Below are positions 9,012 through 18,145 of a stretch of DNA of 64,000 bases, piece by piece. Under the pieces are notes generated by a model. It saw nothing but the letters and a program-made list of their open reading frames with translations. It searched no databases and was not told the origin of the DNA. Source of the stretch: CAYQJL01 sp964612295. GTDB taxonomy: Bacteria; Eisenbacteria; RBG-16-71-46; CAIMUX01; WJJG01. The stretch covers positions 62,001-126,000 of the forward strand of contig CAZTDY010000003.1 in the NCBI GenBank assembly GCA_964612295.1, written 5' to 3'. The position numbers were made by a program, and so were the translations under genes. How positions within the stretch are numbered: position 1 is the first letter of the stretch; each line of letters opens with the position of its first letter.

Positions 9012-10226
9012 GTGTGGTGACACAGAAATAACTCGCAGAAATATTGACCGTCTGGTACGATGCCCTTCGAAGTAATCGGGAGGGCACCATGGCACGTGAG
9101 CAAGGGCGGCCGACCGTCGCCATCGAACTCAGTGACGAAGAGCGCGTGACTTTGCAGAGGTACACGCGACGCCGGACTGCCAGTCAGCAGCTGGTCCAGC
9201 GTGCGCGGATCGTCCTGGGCTGCGCGAAAGGGATGAACAACCAGCAGGTTGCTGCGGCTGTGGGAGTCAGCGTGCACACCGTCGGCAAGTGGCGACGACG
9301 TTTCGCCGAGCAGAGACTCGACGGCCTGCACGACACGCCCCGCCCCGGCGCACCACGATCCATTGGTGACGAGATGGTCGAGCTTGTCATCGTCAAGACA
9401 TTGGAGACCACGCCGAAGGGGGCGACACATTGGAGCACCCGCCAGATGGCCAAGCACGTGGGCATCAGCCGGGAGTCGGTCGGCCGCATCTGGCGTGCGT
9501 TCGGACTCAAGCCTCACCGCAGCGACACCTTTCAACTCTCCAACGATCCGCTCTTCGTTGAAAAGGTCCGGGACGTTGTCGGCTTGTACATGAACCCACC
9601 GGACAACGCACTGGTGTTGTCGGTAGACGAGAAGACCCAGGTGCAGGCCCTCAATCGCACGCAACCGATCCTTTCGCTGCAACCAGGACGCACAGAGCGG
9701 CGCACGCCAGAGTATGATCGCCACGGAACGACTTCGCTGTTTGCTGCGCTCGACGTAGCGACAGGAAACGTGATCGGGAAGTGCTTCCGTCAACACCGCG
9801 CCATCGAGTTCCGCAAGTTCCTGAACATCCTCGACAAGGATGTTCCACAGGAACTCCAGGTGCATCTCATCCTCGACAACCTCTCGACTCACAAGACCCC
9901 GGCAATCAAGGGTTGGCTCTCACGTCACCCGCGCTTCCATATGCACTTCATCCCCACCCACTCGTCGTGGCTCAATCAAATCGAACGGTGGTTTGGGTTG
10001 CTTACCGAACGCCAGATCAAACGCGGTGCTCACTGCTCGGTCCGGGCCTTGGAGAAAGCAATCTACGAGTTCCGCGATTCCCACAACGAAGATCCTACAC
10101 CCTTCCGCTGGACCAAGAGTGCCGACGAGATCCTGGAGAAGGTCGCCGGGTTCTGTCGCGACACGCTTGTCGCTCAGGGTAAGGACCAAAACTAGAATTG
10201 TGTAATGTGTTTCTGTGTCACCACGC
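9012..10226 (+). mobile_element. Complete IS630-family insertion sequence
   Basis: The element is 1,215 bp. Terminal inverted repeats of 17 bp (9012-9028 and 10210-10226) differ only at the second base: GTGTGGTGACACAGAAA on the left, GCGTGGTGACACAGAAA on the right. They are flanked by a TA duplication (9010-9011 and 10227-10228) inside CTAG, the preferred IS630 target. One uninterrupted transposase gene fills it. It sits in the spacer after tkt and before the GNAT-Nudix gene and breaks no gene I can see. The intact ends and open frame suggest recent arrival or continuing activity. Confidence 0.95.
9089..10195 (+). CDS. IS630-family DDE transposase
   Basis: The 368-residue protein starts at the ATG at 9089, after GGGAGGG; an earlier in-frame start at 9044 would extend it by only 15 residues and lacks a good ribosome site. 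It has an N-terminal helix-turn-helix region (about 40-85, NNQQVAAAVGVSVHTVGKW). The RNase-H-fold catalytic core follows, with the expected acidic residues: SVDEKTQ (first D), LDNLSTHK (second D) and NQIERWFG (E). It cuts and pastes the element through the 17-bp ends into TA. All catalytic residues are present, so it should be functional. Confidence 0.95.
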   Translation: MAREQGRPTVAIELSDEERVTLQRYTRRRTASQQLVQRARIVLGCAKGMNNQQVAAAVGVSVHTVGKWRRRFAEQRLDGLHDTPRPGAPRSIGDEMVELVIVKTLETTPKGATHWSTRQMAKHVGISRESVGRIWRAFGLKPHRSDTFQLSNDPLFVEKVRDVVGLYMNPPDNALVLSVDEKTQVQALNRTQPILSLQPGRTERRTPEYDRHGTTSLFAALDVATGNVIGKCFRQHRAIEFRKFLNILDKDVPQELQVHLILDNLSTHKTPAIKGWLSRHPRFHMHFIPTHSSWLNQIERWFGLLTERQIKRGAHCSVRALEKAIYEFRDSHNEDPTPFRWTKSADEILEKVAGFCRDTLVAQGKDQN

Positions 10227-10278
10227 TAGGAGATACCGGTAGGTACTTCTCGAAGCTGCCTTTCATCGGAGAAACGTG

Positions 10279-11115
10279 ATGCATGGTGAGACTCTCCGAT
10301 GGTCCGTCGGCCCCTGGACGGAACTGTCCGCACCCGCCAAACAGGTGCGCACCGCGGTGTTCACCCAAGAGATGGGCATTGACGCCGACATCGACTTCGA
10401 CGGCACGGACGGCGATTCGCTCCACATCGTGGCATTCGATCGGGACCTCCCGGTCGGGACGGGCCGGCTGCGGGCGGTGGACGGCCGCATCGGCCGGATG
10501 GCGGTGCTGCCGGACTGGAGAAGGCGGTCGCTAGGCTCGCAGATTCTTTCCCGCCTCGTGCGCGAATGTGTACGGGCAGGGATGGATGAGATCGGGTTAC
10601 ATGCGCAGGACCATGCGACCGGCTTCTATGCCAGGCATGGATTCGAGGCCGAGGGTCCCCTGTTCGAGGAGGCCGAGATCCCCCATCAGCTGATGAGACG
10701 CAAACTTAGCTGGCGACGCGCTGTGGCCGGCGCCCTCGTGCGCGACGGAAAGATCCTCCTGGGATTGAGGGCCGCCCACCTGACCAAGGGGGACCACTGG
10801 GACCTGTTCGGCGGCAAGGTGGAGGCGGGGGAAACCGACGAAGAAGCACTCGTACGTGAGATCGATGAGGAATTGAATCTCCGGATCAAACCGGGACGGT
10901 TTTTGAGCGTATTACTCTATGACGGACAGGCCCGGCGCGAGATCTGGCGCTGCCCCGTCCACACGATCCAAGAATGGGAAGGCGAGCTCCGGCTGAACGA
11001 TGAACATCAGAGCGCGTGCTGGTTTGCGCCCGAAGATCTTCCCCAGTTGCGTTTGACCCATACCAGACTCATATCGTTGGCCAAAAAGGCCGCAAAAGTG
11101 AACGAAAGGGTGTGA
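10279..11115 (+). CDS. GNAT acetyltransferase-Nudix hydrolase fusion
   Basis: The 278-residue protein begins at the ATG at 10279, 6 nt after GGAGA. Residues about 1-135 are a GNAT N-acetyltransferase-like domain of the ElaA/YjcF type, with the acetyl-CoA loop region around VLPDWRRRSLGSQIL and FYARHGFEAEG. Residues about 138-275 are a Nudix domain. The Nudix box is GKVEAGETDEEALVREIDEE, with every metal-binding Glu present but Asn in place of the usual final Gly. Nudix enzymes hydrolyse nucleoside-diphosphate-linked compounds; GNAT domains acylate small molecules or proteins. The natural substrate of the fusion cannot be read from sequence. It lies just downstream of the IS element. Confidence 0.9.
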   Translation: MHGETLRWSVGPWTELSAPAKQVRTAVFTQEMGIDADIDFDGTDGDSLHIVAFDRDLPVGTGRLRAVDGRIGRMAVLPDWRRRSLGSQILSRLVRECVRAGMDEIGLHAQDHATGFYARHGFEAEGPLFEEAEIPHQLMRRKLSWRRAVAGALVRDGKILLGLRAAHLTKGDHWDLFGGKVEAGETDEEALVREIDEELNLRIKPGRFLSVLLYDGQARREIWRCPVHTIQEWEGELRLNDEHQSACWFAPEDLPQLRLTHTRLISLAKKAAKVNERV

Positions 11116-11220
11116 GGAAACGTCTTGGGGGCGAATGGAACCCTCAGAATCAGTCGACGTAGTGAAGAATGGTCACGGGAGGTCCCAGCCTCCAATCTGC
11201 AAGATGATGCGGAGTACCCC

Positions 11221-11781
11221 ATGAAGAAGGGCAACACTCCCCCCGCCCGTCGGGAGAACAAGGTGCGCATCGCGCCCTTGTTGATTCTCCTGGCCGCCCT
11301 TCTGTGCGGGCATGCCATCGGTCCCCCGGCGGCCACTTCCTGGACCGGACGCCCATTCGGAGACCGTCCCCACCGGATCCTCGCCTCGGACACCGAGGCG
11401 GGCTCCCGGTCGATCGAGCGCAAGGGACTCTCCCTGGGTGACAAGGCTCCCACCGATCGCTCGAGCGGATCCCAACAGGGCGGCGGAGGTTGGAGCCGGA
11501 CGTGGAATAAGCTCCAGAAGAACCCGGTCATTGCCAAGATCGTCGATATCGCGAACTGGGTCATCGCCGGGCTGCGCGTCTTGTGGGCGATCCCCAAGGC
11601 CATCATCCAGGGAGACTCCCGGGCCTTGATCGAGGCGATCGGCCAGATGCTTTCGCGTGCATCCACAGAAACTCCGGTCACGACGGAGTCTCCGCCCGAA
11701 TCGGGAGGATCAAACGCTCCCCTCAGGGGAACCCCGCTCCTCGAGGATGAGACCGCCGCACCGATTCCTGCGGACGACTAA
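11221..11781 (+). CDS. Small exported protein of unknown function
   Basis: I do not recognise a family. The start chosen is the ATG at 11221, with GGAG 6 nt upstream, followed by a basic stretch and a hydrophobic segment (PLLILLAALLCGHAIG) that looks like a signal peptide. The 186-residue product has a Ser/Gly-rich linker and then a second, amphipathic or hydrophobic stretch (about residues 100-128, with IVDIANWVIAGLRVLWAIP) that could be a membrane anchor. The C-terminus is Pro/Glu-rich and low complexity. It follows the GNAT-Nudix gene in the same direction and is convergent with polB, with only 10 bp between stops. Confidence 0.6.
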   Translation: MKKGNTPPARRENKVRIAPLLILLAALLCGHAIGPPAATSWTGRPFGDRPHRILASDTEAGSRSIERKGLSLGDKAPTDRSSGSQQGGGGWSRTWNKLQKNPVIAKIVDIANWVIAGLRVLWAIPKAIIQGDSRALIEAIGQMLSRASTETPVTTESPPESGGSNAPLRGTPLLEDETAAPIPADD

Positions 11782-11791
11782 CCGCTCCGCC

Positions 11792-14200
11792 CTAGAGCAG
11801 CCCGAGCTGATCCCCCTTGCCGAGAAACTCATCGAAAGACCGGCCGACATGCTGGAGGATTGACTCCCCGATGGGCCGCAGCTGCTTCTCGACGTAGTGC
11901 TCGTAGTCCAAAGGCGCCGTCAGGTACCCCACCGGTTGCGGGCCTTCGGTGGTCATCACGTAGGAGATGAGTCGTCCCGGCTTCCCCGGGATCAGACGGG
12001 CGGCCTTCACGTGCGGCGGGGTCGTCTTGCCGTATTCGGCCAGGGGTTTTCGAAGCGCCTTCCGATAGACCAAGTCCCCGTCCTTCTCCCCATCGCGCAG
12101 CTCGCGCAAAAACTCTTTGACGAAGTCGCCGATCGGTTGATCTTCAAACACCCGCATCAGGAGGTGGCGCTGGAAGTCCTTCGACAGGACCGTCCAATCC
12201 CGCCGCACCGACTCCAGCCCCGTGAAGACGATCTCTCGCACCCCCGCCCGTTCGATGACGCCGGCGTACCGTTTCTTGCTGCCGCTGACGGTGTGACGCA
12301 GGCTGGGCATGAAGAATTTGACATACTGGCGCTCGAACTCGAGATGCAGGTGACTCTCCATGTCGTGGTTCTCTTTCACCCAATCGCTCAGTTCCCGGTT
12401 GAGATCGGCGACCACGGCGCGGGCTGCGTCTTCCGACTCATCGGTCAGCGCGATACCGGACACCACGAAGACCGAGTCGGTGTCGCCGTAGATGACCTGG
12501 TACCCGCGCTTCTCGAGCCTGTCCTTGGTCCACAGGAGAATCTGTTGCCCGAAGGTCGTGATCGCGTTTGACACATAGGTGGAGAAGAACCGGCAGCGGG
12601 GCGACGCCAGCACGCCGTAGAACGAGTTCATGATGATCTTGATCGCCAACGATTCAACCTGGGCGCCGCGGCGCTTGGCCTCGAGTCGGCGGGGAATGAG
12701 CTCTTCGAGAATGTCGGGCAGAATCCCTTCCTCCCGAAGGAACCGGGCCTCGTTGGGTGCGGTCACCGCCTCGGCATCCGGATCGTTAAACGCCCGCGCG
12801 TGCCCAAGCGGATCGATCCGAAACGTGCGGATGATGCTCGGATAGAGGCTCTGGTAGTCGAAGAGCCAGACGTTGTCGTAGATGCCCGGCGTCGAATCGA
12901 GGACGTAGCCCCCGATCGCCGCCGGTTGACTCTCGGCGTCCGGGGAGGGCGTCGCGGCGAGGGCTGCGGTCGTCGCCTCCTGCACGCTCGGCGCCACGAT
13001 GCCGCGGCGATGAAGGGCGCCGATATAGAGGAAGTCGAACGAGGCGATGCTGGCGGCGACGCGATCGAGCGGCAGGCCGGTCAGCAGCGCGCGCCGGATC
13101 GCCAGCGGGAGCAGGTTCTTCTTGGCGAGGATCTCGATCACCAGGCGCGCATCGGTGAGGTTGTAGCGCAGGAACCCTCCTAGATCCTCGCGATACATGC
13201 GCTCGATCTGGGTCCCACGATCGTCCCCGGTGATCGTCTTGCCCTCGCCGAGAAGCTCGCGCGCGGCCCCGTCGAGGGCGTAGTTGTCTAAGCGGATGAA
13301 GGCGCCCCGCAGAAGATCGATCCCATCGATCACCGCGCGGCCGTGCACCGTGGCCCGGCTGGTCATCCAGCTGCCGTCGCGCGCACGCACCCGGCAGGGC
13401 AGGTCCGCCCGACCGATGTAGAAGGGCACCCCGCATCGCCCGAAAGCCTGCTCGAGCACGCGCAGATCGAAATCGACGACATTCCATCCGGTGAGCACGT
13501 CCGGGTCGATCTCGCGCATTCTCTCCACGAGGGCGCGAAGCAGGACCGACTCGTTCCTGTGCTCGAAGAAGAACCCGTCTGAGTCGTCCTCACCGATGAT
13601 CCCCGTATCGGTTGTTCGTGCCGGGTCGCGCCAGAAGTGAACCTCCTCCACGCGTCCCCCGTGAGGCAGCACGCCATAGAGCGCAAAGGAGAGGACATGT
13701 TCGGCCGTGAGGTCGGTTTCGATATCAATCGAAACCAATCTCAAGTCCGGCTCGAAATCACCGGGCTCGAGACGGACGTTTTCATAGATCCGATTGACCC
13801 GCCGCCCCTTGCGGTAGGTTCCGTCGATGCCGACCGCCCCCCGGATGCCGCGGTCGCAGAGGTAGCGGGTCACAAAAGGAATGTCCGCCTCGTGGCACTC
13901 GATGCCGGCCGCCCGCAGGCGATCGCGCAGTGGGGGCACCTCGGGCGGGACGGCCAACGAGACCTCGACCGCGTCCTCCCCCTGCATGGTCTGCCACGAT
14001 TGGTCTTTCAGCTCGTGTCTGACCTCGGAGAGAATCGGTTCGGCGAGAGACAGGTCCTTCTGGCGGAGGAAGAAGGACGGGCGGGCTTGGGTATCGCGAA
14101 TCACGAAGCTCGCCGCCTCGTCGGTTACGCCGAAGAGGTGCACGACCGCCCTGCCCTGCTCGATCATGTAGGTCGGATGGAGAATAAAGCCTCGATCCAC
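11792..14200 (-). CDS. polB: Family-B DNA polymerase (Pol II type)
   Basis: 802 residues, close to E. coli Pol II. The 3'-5' exonuclease domain carries SIDIETD (D159, E161), GWNVVDFDL and YNLTD, so proofreading looks intact. The polymerase domain has motif A FDYQSLYPSII, motif B KIIMNSFYG and motif C YGDTDSVFV. All key acidic residues are present. The start is GTG at 14200, after a strong GGGGAGGA. In bacteria this enzyme works in replication restart and translesion synthesis, often under SOS control. I see no LexA-like box, and no phage genes surround it, so it is more likely chromosomal than prophage-borne. Confidence 0.95.
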   Translation of the reverse strand: MDRGFILHPTYMIEQGRAVVHLFGVTDEAASFVIRDTQARPSFFLRQKDLSLAEPILSEVRHELKDQSWQTMQGEDAVEVSLAVPPEVPPLRDRLRAAGIECHEADIPFVTRYLCDRGIRGAVGIDGTYRKGRRVNRIYENVRLEPGDFEPDLRLVSIDIETDLTAEHVLSFALYGVLPHGGRVEEVHFWRDPARTTDTGIIGEDDSDGFFFEHRNESVLLRALVERMREIDPDVLTGWNVVDFDLRVLEQAFGRCGVPFYIGRADLPCRVRARDGSWMTSRATVHGRAVIDGIDLLRGAFIRLDNYALDGAARELLGEGKTITGDDRGTQIERMYREDLGGFLRYNLTDARLVIEILAKKNLLPLAIRRALLTGLPLDRVAASIASFDFLYIGALHRRGIVAPSVQEATTAALAATPSPDAESQPAAIGGYVLDSTPGIYDNVWLFDYQSLYPSIIRTFRIDPLGHARAFNDPDAEAVTAPNEARFLREEGILPDILEELIPRRLEAKRRGAQVESLAIKIIMNSFYGVLASPRCRFFSTYVSNAITTFGQQILLWTKDRLEKRGYQVIYGDTDSVFVVSGIALTDESEDAARAVVADLNRELSDWVKENHDMESHLHLEFERQYVKFFMPSLRHTVSGSKKRYAGVIERAGVREIVFTGLESVRRDWTVLSKDFQRHLLMRVFEDQPIGDFVKEFLRELRDGEKDGDLVYRKALRKPLAEYGKTTPPHVKAARLIPGKPGRLISYVMTTEGPQPVGYLTAPLDYEHYVEKQLRPIGESILQHVGRSFDEFLGKGDQLGLL

Positions 14201-14466
14201 GCCGCATCCTCCCCTCGTAGGTGCTGCCGATCATACCCGAGAGGTGCGCCTGAGGTCTCCCCGAACCGTACGATCGCCCGCCGGGGCCAAATCCCGGCCG
14301 TAGCGCCCCCGCAGCGGCCGGGCTATAGTGCCAGAAGCTGGATCCGCACCCGCAGAACCGGCATACGCCGTGAAGGGGCATCCTCTGGAAACCACATACC
14401 GGCCTGTGATTCGAGCGTTGGCCGCCCGTGACAGAGGTCACCGGGGCGCAAGCAGGAGGACGACGC

Positions 14467-17013
14467 ATGAAACCCCGGGTTCCCCACTCCAGGTCATCCG
14501 CCCGCGTAAGAGAATGCGCAGGCGTCGCCCTGGCACTGCTCGCCTTGGGAGCACCTCTCGCGTCCGCGGATGACGACCGCGGATGGCTGGGCATCTACAC
14601 CGACACCGTCACGGAGTTGCCCGCGATCACTTCGGAGGCAGGCGGCGAAGCCGCTCTTGGTGACGCAACCTGCGGTTTGCGGATCACGGCTGTGTTTCCT
14701 TTCTCACCTGCGGAGAAGGGCGGGCTGCTCACCGGCGACATCATCATCGCAGCCGGCGGCGAGGTTTTTGACGGCCCGGCGAATGAGCTTCGCGAGCTGT
14801 TCCGCCAGACCCTCCAGGATCAAAGGGTGGGGACTCAGTATGCCGTGCGGATCATCCGGGACGCGGTCTACCGCGAGGTGACGCTGGACGAGACCGAGTT
14901 GTCCGCCGCCGCCGTTCGCCGCTTCTGGCGCGATCCGGCTGCGCGCGTAGACAGCCTGGGATCGGGCCAGCAGTTGACCGCCCGGGCCCAGATGCAGCAG
15001 GAGGTGCACGACCTCATCATCACCCTGGGACCCCGGCCGGAAGCTCACTGGCCGCCGGCCCCGGCAAATGACCGTCTGTTTCCGGCGAACGGATTCGAGC
15101 CGAGCCGCTTCACGCCTCTCATTTGGCAGTTGGCGGAGCAGTTCGATATCGATACGCAGACCACAGATCTGCTCTCCCGGCTGGCGCGATGCCACGCGAG
15201 CAGCGATCCCTTCCGGCTGGACTGCATGATCTACGGGCACCGGGACCCGTTCCGATTGGAGCAACTCTCCCAGTTCGTCATCGAGACGCTGGGGCAGCCC
15301 AAGAACGCCAAGGACCTTCTGGCCGCGGCTGCCACGCTCTGGGTTCCGCGCCACTCGCTCGCCATGCCGATGTCGCGTCAGTTGCAGGTGCCGGCGCTCG
15401 TTCTCGAAGCGGAGTCCGGCGCGCCGAGCACGGAGCAACAGCGACCGACCTGTCGTGAGCAGGTGGGACCGCTTCTCGACCAGATCACTCAGATCCTGGG
15501 TGAAGCACGGACCTGGCATCGTCGCGCCTTTGCGAACCTGACCGATGAAGAACGGTCATTCCTGGAATCGCAGCGGTGGGAGCTGACGGAGGTCTTCGCT
15601 TCCGATGTATACATCCACTTCGATGAGGACCGTGACCGGTTTGAGAGAAACTACCGCGTCATCCAGATCGCGGAGAAGGTCGACTACGGTGCGCTTCTCG
15701 AGGCCGCGCTTCGGGTCAGCCTTCTCACCGACCCCGACTGGGTGATGCACGCCGGCCATCTCGTCCAGCAGGTCTACGCCGACAGTCTGGGCAAGGACAT
15801 CCTTCTCGAGGAAGAAACCCCGGCCGGACGGATCGTCTTCGGCGGGCGGACCGGCACCTGGTACAGGTATGAAGACGCCGCCTTCATCCTCGATCTCGGC
15901 GGTGACGATCTCTACGCGGGCAATGCCGGTTCGAACGCCGGATGGGAGGTGCCCTGCGCGGTGTGCATCGACCTGGAAGGGAATGACGCGTACGAGGCCA
16001 CCGAAGCGGGCGTGCAGGGGACCGGTTGCCTGGGCATCGGCGGGTTGCTCGATCTGGGCGGCGACGACCAGTACATCGGACTGCAGTGGGCACAGGGCAC
16101 GGGCTACCTGGGAATCGGCTGGCTTCACGACGTCAGCGGTAACGATGTCTATCGCGGGCGGACATTCTGCCAGGGAACCGGGCTGTTCGGATTGGGCTTG
16201 CTTCTCGAGGAAGAGGGAAACGATCGTTTCGAAGGCGACTGCCACGTGCAGGCCGTCGGCCTCGCCAAGGGGATCGGTCTGCTTCACGACCTGGCCGGAG
16301 ACGATCACTACTACGCGAAAGGGATGTACCCGAGCAGCTACGGTACCTCGGGCATCTTCGAATCCTGGGCCCAAGGCTGCGGCATGGGCTTTCGCACCCT
16401 GGCATCGGGCGGCCTGGGGGCCCTGCTGGATGGGCAAGGTCGTGACCGAATGGAAGCCGGCAACTTCTCCCAAGGCGGAGGCTACTACTATGGCTATGGC
16501 CTGCTGCACGCCGGGGGCGCGGAAGACGACTTCTACATCGGTTCCCGCTACAACCAGGGCTTCTGCGCCCATCAAGCTGTGGGCGTCTTCCTGGAAGAGG
16601 GCGGCGACGATATCTATACCACGCGCAATGGCGTCGCCCAGGGGCTGGCCTGGGACGAGTGCGTGACGCTCTTTCGTGACTCGGCCGGCAATGACACCTA
16701 CGAGGGGGGAAGCTTCTTCTCCCTGGGCGCCTCCGCTCACAACAGCTTCTGCTTCTTTTTCGATGAACGCGGCCGCGATGCCTATCACTTCGGCGCCGGC
16801 CCGGCGCGCGCCGGGGGAAACAACTATCACGGCGGAACGAGTTTCTCCCTCTTTGTCGACGAGGGCGGACGAGAAGATTTCTACAGCGCTCCCGATGCGG
16901 GAAATCTGCGGATGCGGCACAGGCCCGAGCACGGGTTCTTCCTCGATCTGAAGAACAGCCTGGAAACCGCGCCGATCGACACGTTCGGCCTATCACAATC
17001 GGAACAGCCCTAG
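14467..17013 (+). CDS. Exported PDZ protein with about 12 GDD/GND repeats
   Basis: The start is the ATG at 14467, 7 nt after AGGAGG. A signal peptide (VALALLALGAPLASA) heads 848 residues. Residues about 40-135 form a PDZ domain (GWLGIYTD ... FSPAEKGGLLTGDIIIAAGGEVF). A helical middle section of unknown fold follows. From about residue 470 to 820 come roughly 12 units of 23-35 residues with the core LDLGGDDxYxG or DxxGNDxYxG and a following QGxGxxGxG, suggesting a beta-solenoid with acidic turns. The same repeat fills the protein at 47343-50420. It is probably periplasmic or surface-exposed; the PDZ could bind peptide C-termini. No protease domain is visible. A perfect 8-bp stem (14293-14300 with 14315-14322) lies in the 266-bp upstream spacer. 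Confidence 0.8.
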   Translation: MKPRVPHSRSSARVRECAGVALALLALGAPLASADDDRGWLGIYTDTVTELPAITSEAGGEAALGDATCGLRITAVFPFSPAEKGGLLTGDIIIAAGGEVFDGPANELRELFRQTLQDQRVGTQYAVRIIRDAVYREVTLDETELSAAAVRRFWRDPAARVDSLGSGQQLTARAQMQQEVHDLIITLGPRPEAHWPPAPANDRLFPANGFEPSRFTPLIWQLAEQFDIDTQTTDLLSRLARCHASSDPFRLDCMIYGHRDPFRLEQLSQFVIETLGQPKNAKDLLAAAATLWVPRHSLAMPMSRQLQVPALVLEAESGAPSTEQQRPTCREQVGPLLDQITQILGEARTWHRRAFANLTDEERSFLESQRWELTEVFASDVYIHFDEDRDRFERNYRVIQIAEKVDYGALLEAALRVSLLTDPDWVMHAGHLVQQVYADSLGKDILLEEETPAGRIVFGGRTGTWYRYEDAAFILDLGGDDLYAGNAGSNAGWEVPCAVCIDLEGNDAYEATEAGVQGTGCLGIGGLLDLGGDDQYIGLQWAQGTGYLGIGWLHDVSGNDVYRGRTFCQGTGLFGLGLLLEEEGNDRFEGDCHVQAVGLAKGIGLLHDLAGDDHYYAKGMYPSSYGTSGIFESWAQGCGMGFRTLASGGLGALLDGQGRDRMEAGNFSQGGGYYYGYGLLHAGGAEDDFYIGSRYNQGFCAHQAVGVFLEEGGDDIYTTRNGVAQGLAWDECVTLFRDSAGNDTYEGGSFFSLGASAHNSFCFFFDERGRDAYHFGAGPARAGGNNYHGGTSFSLFVDEGGREDFYSAPDAGNLRMRHRPEHGFFLDLKNSLETAPIDTFGLSQSEQP

Positions 17014-17090
17014 CGCACTGCACAGCTTTCAGTTTGCCGCCCGGATCCAGGCCAGGCTTCTCACGCCGGCCGCACCCTGCAAGCGGGCCC

Positions 17091-18077
17091 CTACCCCGCG
17101 TGGATCTCGAGAATGTCGCCGTCGGCCAGCACGTGGTCCCGCGGCACCGAGAGGCCCTGGTGTTTTCCCGAGCCCCAGAGTTTCGCGAACTTGAGGTTCT
17201 CCGCGAAGTCCTTGTGAACGACGCGGGCAGCATCGATCACCGTCGCTCCCTCGTGCAGCACGAACGGCTGGCCCTTCTCGAACTTGTGACCCGGCTTCTT
17301 GGTGTAGATTCTGATCAGCTTCAGCTCTTCGAACAGCGCCACGGCCAGCGCCTCGAGACCCTCGCCCGTCTCTGCTGAACCCACCAGCACGCGGTAGTCG
17401 GAGAAGTCATCACGGAGCGCACCGGCCGCATCGGTGGGCGCCAGATCGATCTTGTTCCCCCAGATGATCGCCCGCTTTTCCATCACCGAGGCGCTGCCGT
17501 CCTGCTCGGCTTCCGCCCGCGGATTGATCATCAGATGGTGTTCCTCGAACATGGCCAGGCAATCCAGCAGAGAACCGCTCGGATCGGGATCGCTCAGATC
17601 CGCAACCAAGAGAATGAGGTCACCCACGCGGAAGGTATTGAAGAGCGCGGTTTCGACATAGTCCCGCGAGAGGGGCGGCGTGTCGACGAGCTGGATCTGA
17701 ATGTCTTCGAAGATCACCATCCCGGGCTGGGGCAGGTGGGTCGTGAACGGGTAGTTCGCCACCTGGGGAGCGGCCCGGGTCGTCTGATCCATGAGGCGCG
17801 ACTTGCCGACGTTTGGAGGCCCGGCCAAAAGCACCTGACCGGCGCCCTCGCGCGCAACGTGGTAGAGGTCCTTTCCCGACTTCTGGCTCTTCTGCTGGGC
17901 GGCCTGCTCCATCTTCGAGATGCGGCGCTTGAGATCCGCCTGCATCTTGTCGGTCCCCTTGTGCTTGGGGATGACGCGGAGCATCTCCTGCAAGATGATG
18001 AGGCGCTCACCTGCATCACGGGTGTCTCGGAGTTGTTTCTCCAAGCGCATGTAGTCTGGCGAGAGATTGGCGGGCAT
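17091..18077 (-). CDS. DRG/Obg-like GTPase with C-terminal TGS domain
   Basis: The 328-residue protein has an N-terminal coiled region (about 1-70). Its G domain carries G1 GPPNVGKS, G2 within NYPFTTH, G3 VDTPPL and G4 NKID. The last 75 residues or so form a TGS domain ending in HVLADGDILEIHAG. G3 ends PP instead of the usual PG. DRG/Obg relatives act at the ribosome or on RNA, so a translation-linked role is likely but not shown. The ATG at 18077 has no good ribosome site. The terminator of the upstream RNA unit ends only 34 nt before it, so expression may depend on read-through or attenuation there. Confidence 0.85.
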   Translation of the reverse strand: MPANLSPDYMRLEKQLRDTRDAGERLIILQEMLRVIPKHKGTDKMQADLKRRISKMEQAAQQKSQKSGKDLYHVAREGAGQVLLAGPPNVGKSRLMDQTTRAAPQVANYPFTTHLPQPGMVIFEDIQIQLVDTPPLSRDYVETALFNTFRVGDLILLVADLSDPDPSGSLLDCLAMFEEHHLMINPRAEAEQDGSASVMEKRAIIWGNKIDLAPTDAAGALRDDFSDYRVLVGSAETGEGLEALAVALFEELKLIRIYTKKPGHKFEKGQPFVLHEGATVIDAARVVHKDFAENLKFAKLWGSGKHQGLSVPRDHVLADGDILEIHAG

Positions 18078-18110
18078 GAGGCAATGATGCCAAAAACAGG
18101 GGAACCATGC

Positions 18111-18145
18111 AAAAGCCCCCGTGACAGAGTTTCTGCCACGGGGGC
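18111..18145 (-). terminator. Intrinsic terminator of the RNA unit
   Basis: On the minus strand, GCCCCCGTGGCAGA pairs with TCTGTCACGGGGGC across a 3-nt loop. The stem is 14 bp with one mismatch, followed by CTTTT. It ends 34 nt before the start codon of the GTPase gene. Confidence 0.8.

Noticed and set aside
9012..10226. IS element disrupting a gene.
   Set aside because: Flanking sequence is spacer; tkt and the GNAT-Nudix gene are both complete.
11792..14200. Phage origin of the family-B polymerase.
   Set aside because: No integrase, terminase, capsid or attachment sites nearby; size and motifs fit chromosomal Pol II.
14467..17013. RTX calcium-binding repeats.
   Set aside because: The unit is 23-35 residues with GDDxYxG and QGxG; the RTX nonapeptide GGxGxDxUx is not present.
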